Below the pieces are notes generated by a model. The model saw nothing but the letters and a program-made list of their open reading frames with translations. It had not been told where the DNA came from and did not search any database. From Eriocheir sinensis (Eukaryota > Arthropoda > Malacostraca > Decapoda > Varunidae): DNA of 64,000 nt. Shown here in pieces: positions 36,351 through 47,044 of the stretch. A program made the translations under genes and the position numbers. The stretch lies in assembly GCF_024679095.1 (NCBI RefSeq), contig NC_066513.1, positions 13,021,210 to 13,085,209 of the forward strand. Direction: 5' to 3'. The stretch's first letter is position 1, and every line of letters starts with the position of its first letter.

Positions 36351-36595
36351 GAAGGAGGTAGGTAGGCAGCTCGAGCCCCCACCCCCACACGCACCCACAC
36401 ACACACACACACCCACGCACCCACGCACCCACGCACCCAGCCGCCCCGCTCTTTATCTCCGGAAATTCAATCAGAACCACCTCATTCTTACGCCAATTTA
36501 TACGGGACGCCCAACAAAGCCTGCCTTCAGTTTTCAATCCAGAAACAACAATGAAAGCAACAGTCCTGAAATCAGCATAAGGGCTAATCAGAGGA
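36351..36595. other. CCCACGCA repeat and short unique island
   Basis: Tandem CACCCACG/CACACA units at about 36378-36440 are followed by about 150 bp of mixed sequence with no recognised gene. Confidence 0.6.
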
Positions 36596-37690
36596 AGGAG
36601 GGAAGGAAGGCGAGACGGAAGGAAGGAAGAGAAAGCAGAGGAGATACTGATTGCCGTGTGTTGTGTGAGGAGATAGGAGTAGATTAGGAAGATGGAATGT
36701 GCAATGAAGGAGAGGAGGAAGGAACGAAGGAAGGAGGGATGGAAAGAGAAGGCGTGATGGAATGGATGGATGTTCAGGGAGAGAGAGAGAGAGGTAGGAG
36801 AGAGTTGCTGTATAACATGTGTGGAGGAGAAAGAGGCACAGAGGAATATTGCATGTGAAAGAGGAGAATAAGAGGAGAAGGAAGAGAAAGAGGAAGACAC
36901 CCAGAAGGAAGAGGAAGATATTGAGAAAGGGAGAATAAGTAAGAGGAAGAAGAGAAAGAGAAAGACACCCAGAAGAGAGAGAAAGATTACGAAAGAGGAG
37001 AATTAGAGGAGGAAGAAGAGAAAGAGGAAGACACCCAGAAGGAAGAGGAAGAGATTGAGAAAGAGGATAATAAGTGAGAGGAAGAGGAGAAAGAGGAAAA
37101 CACCCAGAAGGAAGAGGAAGAGACTGAGAAAGAGGAGAATAAGAGGAGAAGGAAGAGAAAGAGGAAGACACCCAGAAGGAAGAGGAAGAGATTGAGAAAG
37201 AGGAGAATAAGTAAGAGGAAGAGGAGAATGAGGAAGACACCCAGAAGGAAGAGGAAGAGATTGAGAAAGAGGAGAATAAGTAAGAGGAAGAAGAGAAAGA
37301 GGAAGACACCCAGAAGGAAGACGAAGAGACTGAGAAAGAGGAGAATAAGAGGAGAAAGAAGAGAAAGAGGAAGACACCCAGAAGGAAGACGAAGAGACTG
37401 AGAAAGAGGAGAATAAGAGGAGAAAGAAGAGAAAGAGGAAGACACCCAGAAGGAAGAGGATACAAAAAGAAGAGGAAGATTACGAAAGGGGAGAATAAGT
37501 AAGAGGAAGAGGAGAAAGAGGAAGACACCCAGAAGGAAGAGGAAGAGATTGAGAAAGAGGAGAGTAAGTAAGAGGAAGAAGATAAAGAGAAAGACCAATA
37601 GGAAGAGGAAGATTGCGAAAGAGGAAGACTGCCCAAGAGGAGGAAGATAAAAAAAAGAAGAGGAAGAAGAGAAAGAAAAACGCTACTCTT
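36596..37690. repeat. ~68-bp purine minisatellite, about ten copies
   Basis: GACACCCAGAAG-type cores occur at 36896, 36964, 37030, 37100, 37167, 37236, 37305, 37373, 37441 and 37524 (mostly 66-70 bp apart). Units end in GATTGAGAAAGAGGAGAATA. The minus-strand 350-codon frame (a repeating SSSSFWVSSSF pattern) and the 203-codon frame arise from the repeat. Confidence 0.96.
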
Positions 37691-38580
37691 TGTTCACCTT
37701 TCTTCATCTCCTCTTTCCTCTAGTTTTGCTTAATTATCTTCGTCTTCTTATTTTCCTTTCGTTCTTCTTCCTCTGCGGCGTCCTCTTCAAATTTAACATT
37801 CTTTACTATTAACTATCCATTCCTACCTATTTGTTCTGTTCACCTTTTTTTTGTAGTTTCCCTCTTTCTCTTTTTCTCTTTTTTTTTATTTTATTTGTCT
37901 TTTATTTTTTGTCTCATTCTTTTCACTGCACCGTCCTCTCCGCATTTGCTATTCCGTAATATTAACATACCATTCCTATTCAGTCTGTTCACCTAATTGT
38001 TATTCATGTAATCTCTGCTTTTCATATTCTTTAATTATCCCCAAATACGATTTTAATAATCTCTGCTAATATTATTCACCGGATATTTTCTCGGCCGAAT
38101 ATTCTGTTGCCCGCCGCTCGCTTCCACATCCTGATATTACTGTTTATTCCTTTCCCTCATCTTGTTTTTGTTTTTTTGTCTGCTTCCTATGGTTAACAAT
38201 TCCTTTATTTCTCTTCCTGAGCTTGAGGATCGCCATCATCAATAATTATCTTGTTTTTTTCTTTTTTTATTAGTTTCATTGTGATTTTTGACGTTTCTTG
38301 CTAATGAGTTTATGAATGGTTTTTTTTTCTTTACACTCTTAGTCGCTTGCTTGCTTGTTTTGTTTGCTTGTTGTTTTTTCTTGTTGTTTTCTTGTTGCAC
38401 CGTTTCCTCCTTTTCCTTCTCTATTTTATATTTTCTTTCATTTCCTTGTCTTCTTACTTTTTTATGTATTTCTTCCTTCTCTTTTCCTTCACCTTTTCCT
38501 TTTCCAATCTTTATTTTCACTCGTTTTCCTTTCCTCTTCATCTCGAATAATTACTTTCTGTCGACGAATTTAAGTTTTCC
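37691..38580. other. T-rich, mostly unique stretch, no gene identified
   Basis: AT-rich with homopolymer T runs. A short CpG-containing segment at 38090-38120 is the only change in composition. The open frames are Phe/Leu-rich, without recognisable features. Confidence 0.5.
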
Positions 38581-38876
38581 CGGAAGAGAGAAAGAAAAGA
38601 AAAAAAAGAATGAAAAAAAATGTGGTTAGAGTAAAAAAATAAGAAAGAGAAGAGAGAAAGAAGGAATGAAAAACTAAACGGGAGGAAAAGATGATAGTGG
38701 AGGAGGAGGAGGAGGAGAGGAAATTAAATTGCAGGAGAAGGAAAGGGAAAGAAAGTGAGGGTAATAAAAGAAGGAGTAGCAAGACTTAGGGAGGAGGAAG
38801 AGTGAAGATGAAGAATGGAAGGAAAAAAGAGATGGAAGACAGAAAGCGAAAGTGAGAGAAAATAGTAGAAGTAGAT

Positions 38877-38921
<45 letters not shown>

Positions 38922-39560
38922 ATAGTAGAATGAGAGATAGAAGGGAAATCAGTAGGAATGGTAAGTTAGATGTTTAAAGAAAGAAGACGAACAGAACAGA
39001 GGAGGAGGAGGAGGATAAGAAAAAAGGAGGAGGAGGAGGAAAAGGAGAAAGAACAGAAGGAGGAGGAACAAAAAGAGGAAAAGAATGAAAGAATGTAGAA
39101 GAAAATTAGTATAAGAAATAGAAGAAGAAAAATGAAAATGTAGAGAAAGAAGAAAAAAAGAAGGAAGAAGAGAAGTAGGAGGATGTTTGAAGTGAAAAGG
39201 GAGAGGAGGAGGAGGAAAAAGAGAAAGAACATAGGCAGGAGGAACAAAAAGAGAAGAATGAAAGAATGTAAAAGAAAGTGAGTATAAGATAAAGGAGAAG
39301 TAAAACGAAGAGAAAAAAGAAAAGAATGAAAGGAAGAGGAGGAAGAGAAGGAGGAGAGGGAGGAGGAAGAGGAGGTTTGAAGTGAAGAAGAGGAGGAGGA
39401 GGAGAAAAAGACTGAAGGTGAAGGAGAAGCAGGACTAACAGAAAGTGGAAAAGAATGAGGAGGAGGAGGAGGAGGAGGAGGAGAAGGAAAAGGTTATCTG
39501 AACTGAAGAGGAGAAGAAAGAAGAAGAGGAGGAGGAGGAGGAGGCGAAGAGGGGGTGGGG
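38581..39560. repeat. Polypurine block with (AGT)n and ~175-190-bp units
   Basis: (AGT)n at about 38878-38920. AAGAATGAAAGAATGTA occurs at 39081 and 39254, and TTTGAAGTGAA occurs near 39186 and 39376, indicating a diverged tandem duplication of about 175-190 bp. Confidence 0.8.
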
Positions 39561-39700
39561 GATAGGCTCCGATACGTCTGGTCTGAACGAATAATGAAAA
39601 CAGCAATTGTCCTTCGATGGCTCCGACCAGGCAAATAAACTATTGAAATTTGTCCAATCCATGTCACCAAGCGCCGAATTCCGCCCTCCTCCTTCTCCTC
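39561..39700. other. Short unique island
   Basis: Mixed, CpG-containing sequence (about 39568-39690). No gene was identified. It is sharply bounded by purine and CTC repeats. Confidence 0.45.
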
Positions 39701-39912
39701 CTCCTCCTCCGTCTCGTCCTTCGCTCCTCTCCTTCCTCGCCTCCTTTTATTGCTTTTACCTTTTTGTTTTCCATGGTCTCGCGTCTAAGAGGAGGAGGAG
39801 GAGGAGGAGGAGGGTGAAGAACAGATGGCAGAAGAGGAAGAGAAAATGTAGAATGGGAGGAAAATGCGGAGAGGAACAAGATACGAATGAAAAATGTAAG
39901 GAGTTGTGAATC

Positions 39913-39957
<45 letters not shown>

Positions 39958-40070
39958 ATGGTTGTAGTAGAAGTAGTAGTAGTCGTAGTAGGTAATGGTA
40001 GTAGTAGAAGTAGTAGTAGTAGTAGAAGAAGAAAATGGACTAAAAAGCACAATTTCGGATATTCATCTTC
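39701..40070. repeat. CTC, GGA and (AGT)n microsatellites
   Basis: GGA at about 39788-39812, (AGT)15 at 39914-39957 and a degenerate AGT continuation to about 40025. Confidence 0.92.
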
Positions 40071-40543
40071 ATTAATAGAATATAAATTAGTAGATTAGTA
40101 GAAGATCCTTAAAGACGCGAAGGTTTGATATAATTTTGTCTTAATTTTCTCGTTTTTTGATACTTTTTTTTTTCTTGTAGCTTCTTTTTTTATTTCCCTT
40201 TTTCTATTTTTTATCGTATTTTTTCTTCTTTCTTTTAACATTGCAACCTCTTATTTTTTGTGTCTTCTTTCTTTTTCTCCTTCTTTTGATCCTTCTTCTC
40301 CATCCATTTCTCCTTCTCTTCTTTCTCTTTTTCAATATCATTATTTTACTTTCCTCAACGCTTCCACTTTCCTCACCTCTCCTCCTCCTCCTCCTCCTCC
40401 TCCTCATCCTCATCCTCATCCCCCACCAACATAATCGTAACGTAAGGTAATGTAACCCTGACCTAACGTTCCGTAGCAATACTGTGCAGTGATGTAGTTA
40501 TAACCGGGTCGTGGAATGGCGCGGAGTGACCTTGGCGACGATA

Positions 40544-40584
<41 letters not shown>

Positions 40585-40690
40585 TCCGCGGGCGTCTTCT
40601 GGGCCTTCTCCGGAACCCATAACATTGGGATACGCCGGTAATAATGAATCAATTTGAACCTTTTATCGGAAGCCACTGTCTGTGATATCG
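40071..40690. other. T/C-rich stretch, unique island and (CA)n
   Basis: Pyrimidine-rich to 40420. Mixed sequence at 40425-40540 and 40584-40690 surrounds (CA)n at 40545-40583. No gene was identified. Confidence 0.55.
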
Positions 40691-40884
40691 CCTCGTCCCT
40701 GGAGGAAGGAGAAGAAGGAAGAGGAGGAGGAGGGGAAGGAAGACTAGGAGGAGGAGGAGGAGGAGAGGTATGACGCGAGGGAGGAGGAGGAAAGGTTGAA
40801 GAAAGGGAGGGAAAGGAGGAGGAGGGAGATTAGATTCGAAGGAGAAATTGGAAAAGGAAGATAGTACGTTGTATGGCTTTAAGA

Positions 40885-40982
<98 letters not shown>

Positions 40983-41000
40983 AAGCTAATATTTTCCTTC
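40691..41000. repeat. GGA-rich tract and (CT)n of about 90 bp
   Basis: GGA runs at 40720-40830 and a CT array at about 40890-40979. Confidence 0.95.
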
Positions 41001-41740
41001 TAATTTAAGTGCGTCGCTTCTTTTTCCTTCATTTATCTTCCTCTTTACTTCGCCTCTGGTTCATTGGCTTCTTTCATCCCTCCTCTTCATCACCCTTTCT
41101 CCTTCCTACCTTTTTTCCCCTCGCCTCACTTCCTCTCCTTTCCCCTCATTTCCCCTCTCCTCCTTCCCCCGTTCTTAGTATCCTCGCTTTTTCCTCGACT
41201 CTGCTCATATTTCCTTTTCCCTCCTTCACCCCTCCTCCTCCCTTTACCTCTTATACCCCTCCTTCCTATTTCCCCTCCATTCACCTTCCTTAACCTTCCC
41301 TCCCTTCCCCTTGTTTCCCCTTCCTTCACCCCCTCTACACTTCTTGCTTCCCCTTTTCTTTCCCCTCCTTCCTCCTCCTCTTCCCCTCCCTTCCTTCCCC
41401 TCCGTTCCCCCTCCCTTTCGGTTAGATATTCGGGTGGCCTGGAAGGGAAAGGGAAGGGGGAATGTGGAGGAAAGGGAAGAAGGGGAAAAATAAAGGTCAG
41501 TAAAGAGCGACTGAGAGAAAAAGAAGAGAAAAAAACAAAAACGTTAAAAATGAGAATAAAAATAAAAAACAAAAAACAGAAAACTAAATAAGAAAGATAG
41601 AGAGAAGGAACCAAGACCACAGACAAACAACAACCCCCCTCCTCCCCTCTCCCCCACCCCCTCACCCTCACCCCCACACACCCCACCCTCCATAAAAAAA
41701 ACACGAAATATTAAAAAAAAAGAAAACTGGCTATCGTCCA
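41001..41740. repeat. Polypyrimidine then polypurine/A-rich stretch
   Basis: C/T-rich to about 41420, then G/A- and A-rich to about 41630, a C-rich patch, then A runs. No gene. Confidence 0.75.
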
Positions 41741-41914
41741 TCCGGCCTCTGGTGTGGGCGTCTTTTGAATAAGTTTAATGGAATTTTAATGGCGAATCCA
41801 TACTGGGGAATATCCGAAGGGGAGACTCGATAGCTATTAGAGGCTCTCCCGCCCCGAATTTGGCCCCATTCACACACGGTTTATCTCTGGATCTGATAAA
41901 AGTTTAGGCGGCCC

Positions 41915-41916
<2 letters not shown>
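41741..41916. other. Unique AT/GC-balanced island
   Basis: About 175 bp of high-complexity DNA with TAAT-type motifs (TTTAATGGAATTTTAATGG near 41774) and CTGATAAAAG near 41893. It has no open frame of note and is sharply bounded by microsatellites. A conserved non-coding element is possible but cannot be shown from one sequence. Confidence 0.35.
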
Positions 41917-41973
<57 letters not shown>

Positions 41974-41975
41974 AC
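41917..41975. repeat. (CT)n-(CA)n microsatellite
   Basis: CT at 41917-41948 joined directly to CA at 41949-41975. Confidence 0.98.
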
Positions 41976-41998
41976 GCTTTTTTTTATATAAATATTTC

Positions 41999-42300
41999 GC
42001 CTATGGCATGGGTAGGCTATCTTGGTAGGGCCTGATGGTAGGCCCCAGTCCGTTATGGTGCAGGCAAGAGTTCATTGTGGCGCCACCTTGCTTGGCTCAT
42101 GCTACTCCCCGGAGCTCATCTTTTAGAGAATATCCAGAGTCCAGGTCCTCAGGGTGGTCTTCAGGACACCATGTAGATAGTCTTGGTCTACTCGGCGGTC
42201 AATGAAACATTGCCAGCTTGTTTGCAGCGGCGGTTCGTCGCGGCGTCCTCCTGGACGTGTGGTCGCGGCTCCCGCACGCTGACCACTCACCCACCGCGTC
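41999..42300. other. High-complexity island, possibly a dispersed repeat
   Basis: About 300 bp of G/C-balanced sequence (GGTAGGGCCTGATGGTAGGC near 42025; GGTGGTCTTCAGGACACCAT near 42150) with no long open frame. Its even complexity contrasts with its surroundings. It could be a SINE or MITE copy or a non-coding exon, but no terminal repeats or Pol III boxes were recognised. Confidence 0.35.
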
Positions 42301-42384
42301 CTGACATAATTCCTTTCCTTATCTTTCCTTTCCGTTCCTTTCCGTCGTAAATCTTCCTTCCTTTACAATAGTGATGCTAATAAT

Positions 42385-42460
42385 TAACAATCTTCTTTCG
42401 TCTCTTTACAGGTAAGTTAATGAGCGCTGCGTCACCCATCCAACACCTGCACGCGGTGAG
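42385..42460 (+). promoter_or_regulatory. Fused splice-acceptor/donor motif (candidate recursive-splicing ratchet point)
   Basis: GCTAATAATTAAC (branch-point-like) is followed by TCTTCTTTCGTCTCTTTACAG (end at 42411) and immediately by GTAAGTTA (from 42412). This is a perfect acceptor joined to a perfect donor with no exon between. It matches the ratchet-point form known from Drosophila long introns. Alternatively a 44-bp exon 42412-42455 could end at GCG|GTGAGG; one frame then reads KLMSAASPIQHLHA. The motif is clear; use in splicing is inferred. Confidence 0.45.
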
Positions 42461-43190
42461 GTCACTGAATCTAGACTAGTGTGAGTATTAGTAATATGGA
42501 AATAGTGATAAGTAGCTTGCAGATGGAGGAAGTCTAGACGTGTGTATGGGTACTAATACGGGCGTGGGAGTGTGTCGTGTTGTCGGGAAAGGCGCGTGTC
42601 TCAGGCGCGTGTCTCCGGCGTGTGTGTCCGTCCTCGGCGGCGGAGTCAAAGAACAGAGGACAAAGGCGACAGTTCAGTTGTGGCAAAAAAGTGTGAGGAT
42701 GAAAAAAGTTAATCAATTACAAGGTGACTCTCAGAAGGCGGAAAGGGTTTGAATCGCACGTGCAGAGGAAAAGGGAGGAGAGGGGGGGAGGGTGAAAAGG
42801 GGGAAGAGAAGGGGTATAAATATGAAAGGGAAGGGAAGGGTGAGGAAAGGGTGATGTAGTGTGAAAGAAAGGAAGAGAAAGGATGAAAATTTGGAAGAGG
42901 AGGGAAAAAAGGAAAAAGAAGGAGGAAAGTGAAGGCAGGGATAGAAATCTGAAAGGGGAGGGAAGGAAGGGCAAAGCAAATGGTAGAGTCAAGGGAGAAA
43001 AGGGAGGAAAGGGGAGAAGAAGGGGAAGATAAAGGGACGGAAGAGAAAGAGTGAAAATGTAGAAGGGGAGGAAAGGAAGGTGAAAGGGAGGGAAAGATGA
43101 AGGAGGGAGAAGCAAGGATGTAGCATGGACAGAGAGGGAAGGAAAGGGAAAAGGAAAGGAAGAGTAATGTGGGAGGTAATATGTATTTAT
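42461..43190. repeat. Mixed then polypurine stretch
   Basis: About 270 bp of mixed G-rich sequence containing a GCGTGTCTCAGGCGCGTGTC-type direct duplication near 42590-42625, then GGAA-rich DNA from about 42735. No gene. Confidence 0.65.
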
Positions 43191-43260
43191 TTTAAGGGAA
43201 ACTTGATGATGCGAATTTTTTTTTCCGTTAGATTCTGGAAAGCGCTTATTTTCAAGGAAT

Positions 43261-43315
<55 letters not shown>

Positions 43316-43480
43316 CAGTATCCTACCTCATTCTCTGACTCATCCTCTCCCTCCTCCTCCTCCTCCTCCTCATCTCCCCTCATTTTTCCTCCCCCTTCTC
43401 CCCCTCCTCCACTTCCGTCGCCTCCCCATAAGTCACGTGACCTGAATGGAAGAACTCTACAGTGTTTTCCACCCACCGAG

Positions 43481-43544
<64 letters not shown>

Positions 43545-43603
43545 CTCTCCCCTCAACGAAACAATATTATTCCAGTGACTTACCATGACTGTTGGGCGGT
43601 AGT

Positions 43604-43652
<49 letters not shown>

Positions 43653-43660
43653 GTGGGAAT
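43191..43660. repeat. (GA)n then two (CT)n arrays
   Basis: GA at 43262-43312, CT at 43483-43540 and CT at 43606-43649, with a CTC tract between. The GA and CT arrays are inverted relative to each other. Confidence 0.97.
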
Positions 43661-44386
43661 GCTCATCAGTACTCACCTGTCTCTCTCTCTTTCTTTCTTC
43701 CCTCTCTCACCTTTCTCTCCCTCCATTTCTCCCTCTCTCTCTCTCTCCCTCCCTCTCTTCCTCTCTCCTCTTTATCTCTTCAAATTTTGTCCAGTTAGTT
43801 TTCAATCGCATTTTTTTTCTTCTATTTGTTTCTTCTTCTTCTTCTTCTTCTTCTTCTTCTTCTTCTTCTTCTTCTTCTTCTTCTTCACTAATTATGATGC
43901 AAATTAGTCACTGTGGTCTGACTTGTCACTCTTTAGATCTTCTTCTTAACCCCCCTCTTCCTCCTCCTCCTCCTCCTCCTCTTCCTCATCTTCTTCCTCT
44001 TCATCTTCCTCTTATTTTTATGGCTTGATTTCCACCCACCTTTCAACTCTTCCTCTTCCTTTTCCCCTTCTTCCTCTTCCTCTTCTGGCTTTTTCCTCTA
44101 TTCCTTTACCTCTTAATTTTTTTCCTTCTTTTTTTCTCTCTCTGGTTATCTTCTTTCATTTTTTTTTCATTGCTCTCTTTACCTTTCCTTTTTCTGCCAT
44201 TCTCTTAATTTTCATTCCTCCTCTTCTTCTTCTTCTTCTTCTTCTTCTTCTTCTTCTTCTTCTTTTTCTTCTTTCTCGGCCTCCCTCTCAACGTTAGCTT
44301 TCCCGTCGCCCCCGCCCTCTTCCTCCTCCTCCTCCTCCTCCCTTCCTCCCTCCCTTCCCGCTTCCTGCTTTGATGAAAACAGTTTG

Positions 44387-44440
<54 letters not shown>

Positions 44441-44460
44441 AATTTTGTCTTATTTTTGTT
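43661..44460. repeat. Polypyrimidine block with two (TTC)n arrays and (CT)n
   Basis: TTC at 43829-43886 and 44223-44263, and CT at 44389-44438. No gene. Confidence 0.95.
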
Positions 44461-44533
44461 TTTCTTTTAATTATTGCAAGAAAACCAGATTATTAATGAA
44501 AAAAATAATAATGACAAATGCCACTTACTATTA

Positions 44534-44576
<43 letters not shown>

Positions 44577-44880
44577 CATTATTCCTACTTCACCATCGTC
44601 ATCATCATCATCATCACATTATGCTCTTCAAATGATCCTCCTTCTCCCTCCCCTTCATCATCCTCCCTCTCTCTCTCCTCTTCCTTCCTCCGTGCTCCAA
44701 AACTTTCATCTCTCCCCTACTTCCCCCTCCCCCCCCCCCCCAGCATTCATCTAGCGGTTTGTGCTAAGGATAAGCACTTGATGGAGGCTTTGTTAGCGAA
44801 TCACACGGCTCCTGGGGATAGTGGGGCGGGGGGAGGGGAAGGGAAATGGGAAGAGGAGGGGAGGGCGAGGTGAGGGGAAC
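44461..44880. repeat. (ATT)n array and mixed flank
   Basis: ATT/TTA units at about 44528-44578, CAT units at about 44596-44615, then a C/T tract and a short mixed island (about 44740-44830). No gene. Confidence 0.85.
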
Positions 44881-44974
44881 GCGCTCTCTTCTTCCTCTCC
44901 CCACTTTCTCATTCTCCCTGTTTTTCTTAGTGATTTGGATAGGATTTTAATTTCCTCTCAATAGTACATCTCTC

Positions 44975-44976
<2 letters not shown>

Positions 44977-45030
<54 letters not shown>
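44977..45030. repeat. (CT)n array, left half of a split array
   Basis: A CT array interrupted at 45031 by the hAT-like element and resuming at 45617-45664. Confidence 0.97.
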
Positions 45031-45033
<3 letters not shown>

Positions 45034-45615
45034 GGAAGGAGTATTAGTATTCGGTATTCGTATTCGAATACATTCGAATACCGTATTTAGGTGTATTCGT
45101 CTTTATATTTGAATAAATATTGATAAAAATCAATGTGTTCTCATTCGTATTCGAATATAAGGGGAAAGTGTTCGTATTCTGCGAATGATCTGACAAATAT
45201 TTCAAAATTTATTATCAGAAATAACAGCCGTTGTTCCTTACAACTCCAGCCCCCTGCTGGGCAGACGAGTCATCGTCGTGTATAGTACAGGGTTCGCAGA
45301 GTGACAGCGCGGCTGGCAGCCTGGCACCTGGCGTCTGGAATCTGACTCAGTTGCCACTTGCCATTGTGGACGCTGAATGTGTTCAGGAGCTCATTTTACT
45401 GTTGCATAACTTCAGAACAGTTCTACATCCAGTTACGTCAAGAAAGTATTTTTCAATAAAAATTAATTATGAATGTATTCAGGAATACTTTCAAGAAGTA
45501 TTCGTATGTGTATTCGAATTAAAACCATTTCAGTGTATTCGAACTCGTATTCGTTGGAATTTGAAGGATTCGTATTCTTATTCGAATACACAATTCTTGT
45601 ACTCACTCCATACCT

Positions 45616-45616
<1 letters not shown>
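45031..45616. mobile_element. Non-autonomous hAT-like element inserted in a (CT)n array
   Basis: The element begins CAGGGAAGGAGT and ends with the complement of CAGGTATGGAGT: 10 of the first 12 terminal bases match. Both ends abut CTCTCTCT, consistent with an 8-bp duplicated target inside one CT array. CAGGG-type termini and 8-bp target duplications are hAT features. About a dozen ATTCG/CGAAT motifs cluster in the outer 150 bp of each end, as expected for subterminal transposase-binding repeats. The interior (about 45.2-45.45 kb) shows no transposase domain; the 185-codon frame at 45231-45788 runs out into the CT array and is not recognised. At 586 bp this is a MITE-sized derivative. Confidence 0.82.

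Positions 45617-45664
<48 letters not shown>
45617..45664. repeat. (CT)n array, right half of a split array
   Basis: Continuation of the CT array beyond the hAT-like element. Confidence 0.97.
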
Positions 45665-45667
<3 letters not shown>

Positions 45668-46325
45668 CTCTCCTCCCCTCTCTCCCCTGTTCCTCCTTCT
45701 CCTCTCCCCTCGCCTCCTCTCACACCTCTCCCCTCTATTATACTTCCAAGGAAATTACTATCGAGGTTTTAGAGCGAAAATTGTATAGAGTTTTTTTCTT
45801 TTCTTTTTCTTTATTTCTTTTCCGTGTTTCTTTTTTCACCGTTTCTCCCTCACCTCCTTATGTCTTTATCTTTCCTTGATGCTGCTATTCTTTTTCTCTC
45901 GTCCTCTGCGTCACCCTTCAATTTCTCACGTCATCATCTTCCCCTTCTTCCTTTTTCTCCTTTTTCCTTTCATCTTTTATTCTTCCTCCTTTTCACCATC
46001 CATTTCCTTGTGCTCTTCTGCTTCCTCCTCATCTACTTCTTCCTTTTCTTTTCTTTTCTTTCCCTTCCCCGTTTCTTCTCCTTCCGCTCCTCATCTTTTC
46101 TTCTTTTCCACCTCTTTTTCATCCTCCTCCTTCTCATACTCTTCCACTTCCTCCTCATCGCCTCCTTCTTCTTTCCATTTTTTTTCTCCTTCTACTCCTC
46201 CTTTATTATCCTCCTCCACATTTTCGTCCTCTTTCTCCTCATTCCCCTCTTCCTCTCCTCCTCCTCCTCCTCATCATCATCATCATCATTATCATCGTCA
46301 TTATCATCATTTCCTCCTCTTCTCC
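45665..46325. repeat. Polypyrimidine block
   Basis: C/T-rich DNA with CTC and CAT runs (46258-46300). The open frames are compositional. Confidence 0.87.
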
Positions 46326-46329
46326 ATAT

Positions 46330-46572
46330 CCTAAGTCACTCCATGAACCAGGAATACGTAAGAACAGGAATTGAGTCACTCCCATATTCCCATTTCACCA
46401 TTCCTATAATAGTGAGTCACCGGCCCGTGAGTCACTCAAAGAAGGAAGGAATCAGGAACAAGTCACCTGGAAGCGGCCCTGAGTCAGTCCCGCGAGAATA
46501 AGGAGTTACCTGGACCGTGAGTCACTGGGGGGAGGGGGGAAGGGTGAGTCACAAAGGGAGATTCCTGTGACT
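46330..46572 (+). promoter_or_regulatory. Cluster of six TGAGTCA (AP-1-type) motifs
   Basis: Exact TGAGTCA occurs at 46372, 46413, 46428, 46480, 46518 and 46545, all in the same orientation and mostly followed by C. Near-matches (AAGTCAC) lie at 46332 and 46460. TGAGTCA is the AP-1/TRE consensus. Six copies in 180 bp are far more than expected by chance. The spacing is irregular (15-52 bp) and the intervening sequence is not an obvious tandem repeat, though GGAATCAGGAA/GGAATACG and CCGTGAGTCACT pieces recur. It is either a regulatory cluster or a very degraded minisatellite. Confidence 0.5.
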
Positions 46573-46599
46573 TTACGAGGGGAGGGGGGAGGGGAAGGG

Positions 46600-46696
46600 G
46601 GCCAAGGGGGGCAGGGGTGACGAAATGGGAAAATTTGGCTCCGAGAGGAAAAAAAATCAATATCTTGGTGCCAGAAGATACGTCGCTGCCTGTCGC

Positions 46697-46792
<96 letters not shown>

Positions 46793-46863
46793 GTATTTTA
46801 TTGTCATTTTGAAGAGAAAAGAAAACTTCATAAGTCTTCCCTGGAAATACGATTTATTGTCTC

Positions 46864-46900
<37 letters not shown>

Positions 46901-46960
46901 GAACACAAACAGACCAAAACAAAAACTAAATCAAACGTTTCCATACCTATTCGTCAACAT
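46600..46960. repeat. (CT)n-(CA)n and (GA)n cluster
   Basis: CT at 46701-46772 joined to CA up to 46791; GA at 46868-46899. A short mixed flank precedes the arrays. Confidence 0.96.
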
Positions 46961-47044
46961 AAAAGAGAAAAGAAGCAAGAAGGGAGAGAGAGAGAGAAAG
47001 TATAGATGAAATAAAGGAGAAAGAACGGCAATAAGTAACTTGGA

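Noticed and set aside
36584..37636. 350-codon minus-strand frame with SSSSFWVSSSF repeats resembling a membrane protein
   Set aside because: It arises from the 68-bp purine minisatellite; the neighbouring frame is equally open, with a LFLLGVFLFL pattern.
45231..45788. 185-codon frame that might encode a transposase
   Set aside because: No hAT transposase motif is visible. The frame runs from the element interior through its right end into the CT array, so it is not a unit.
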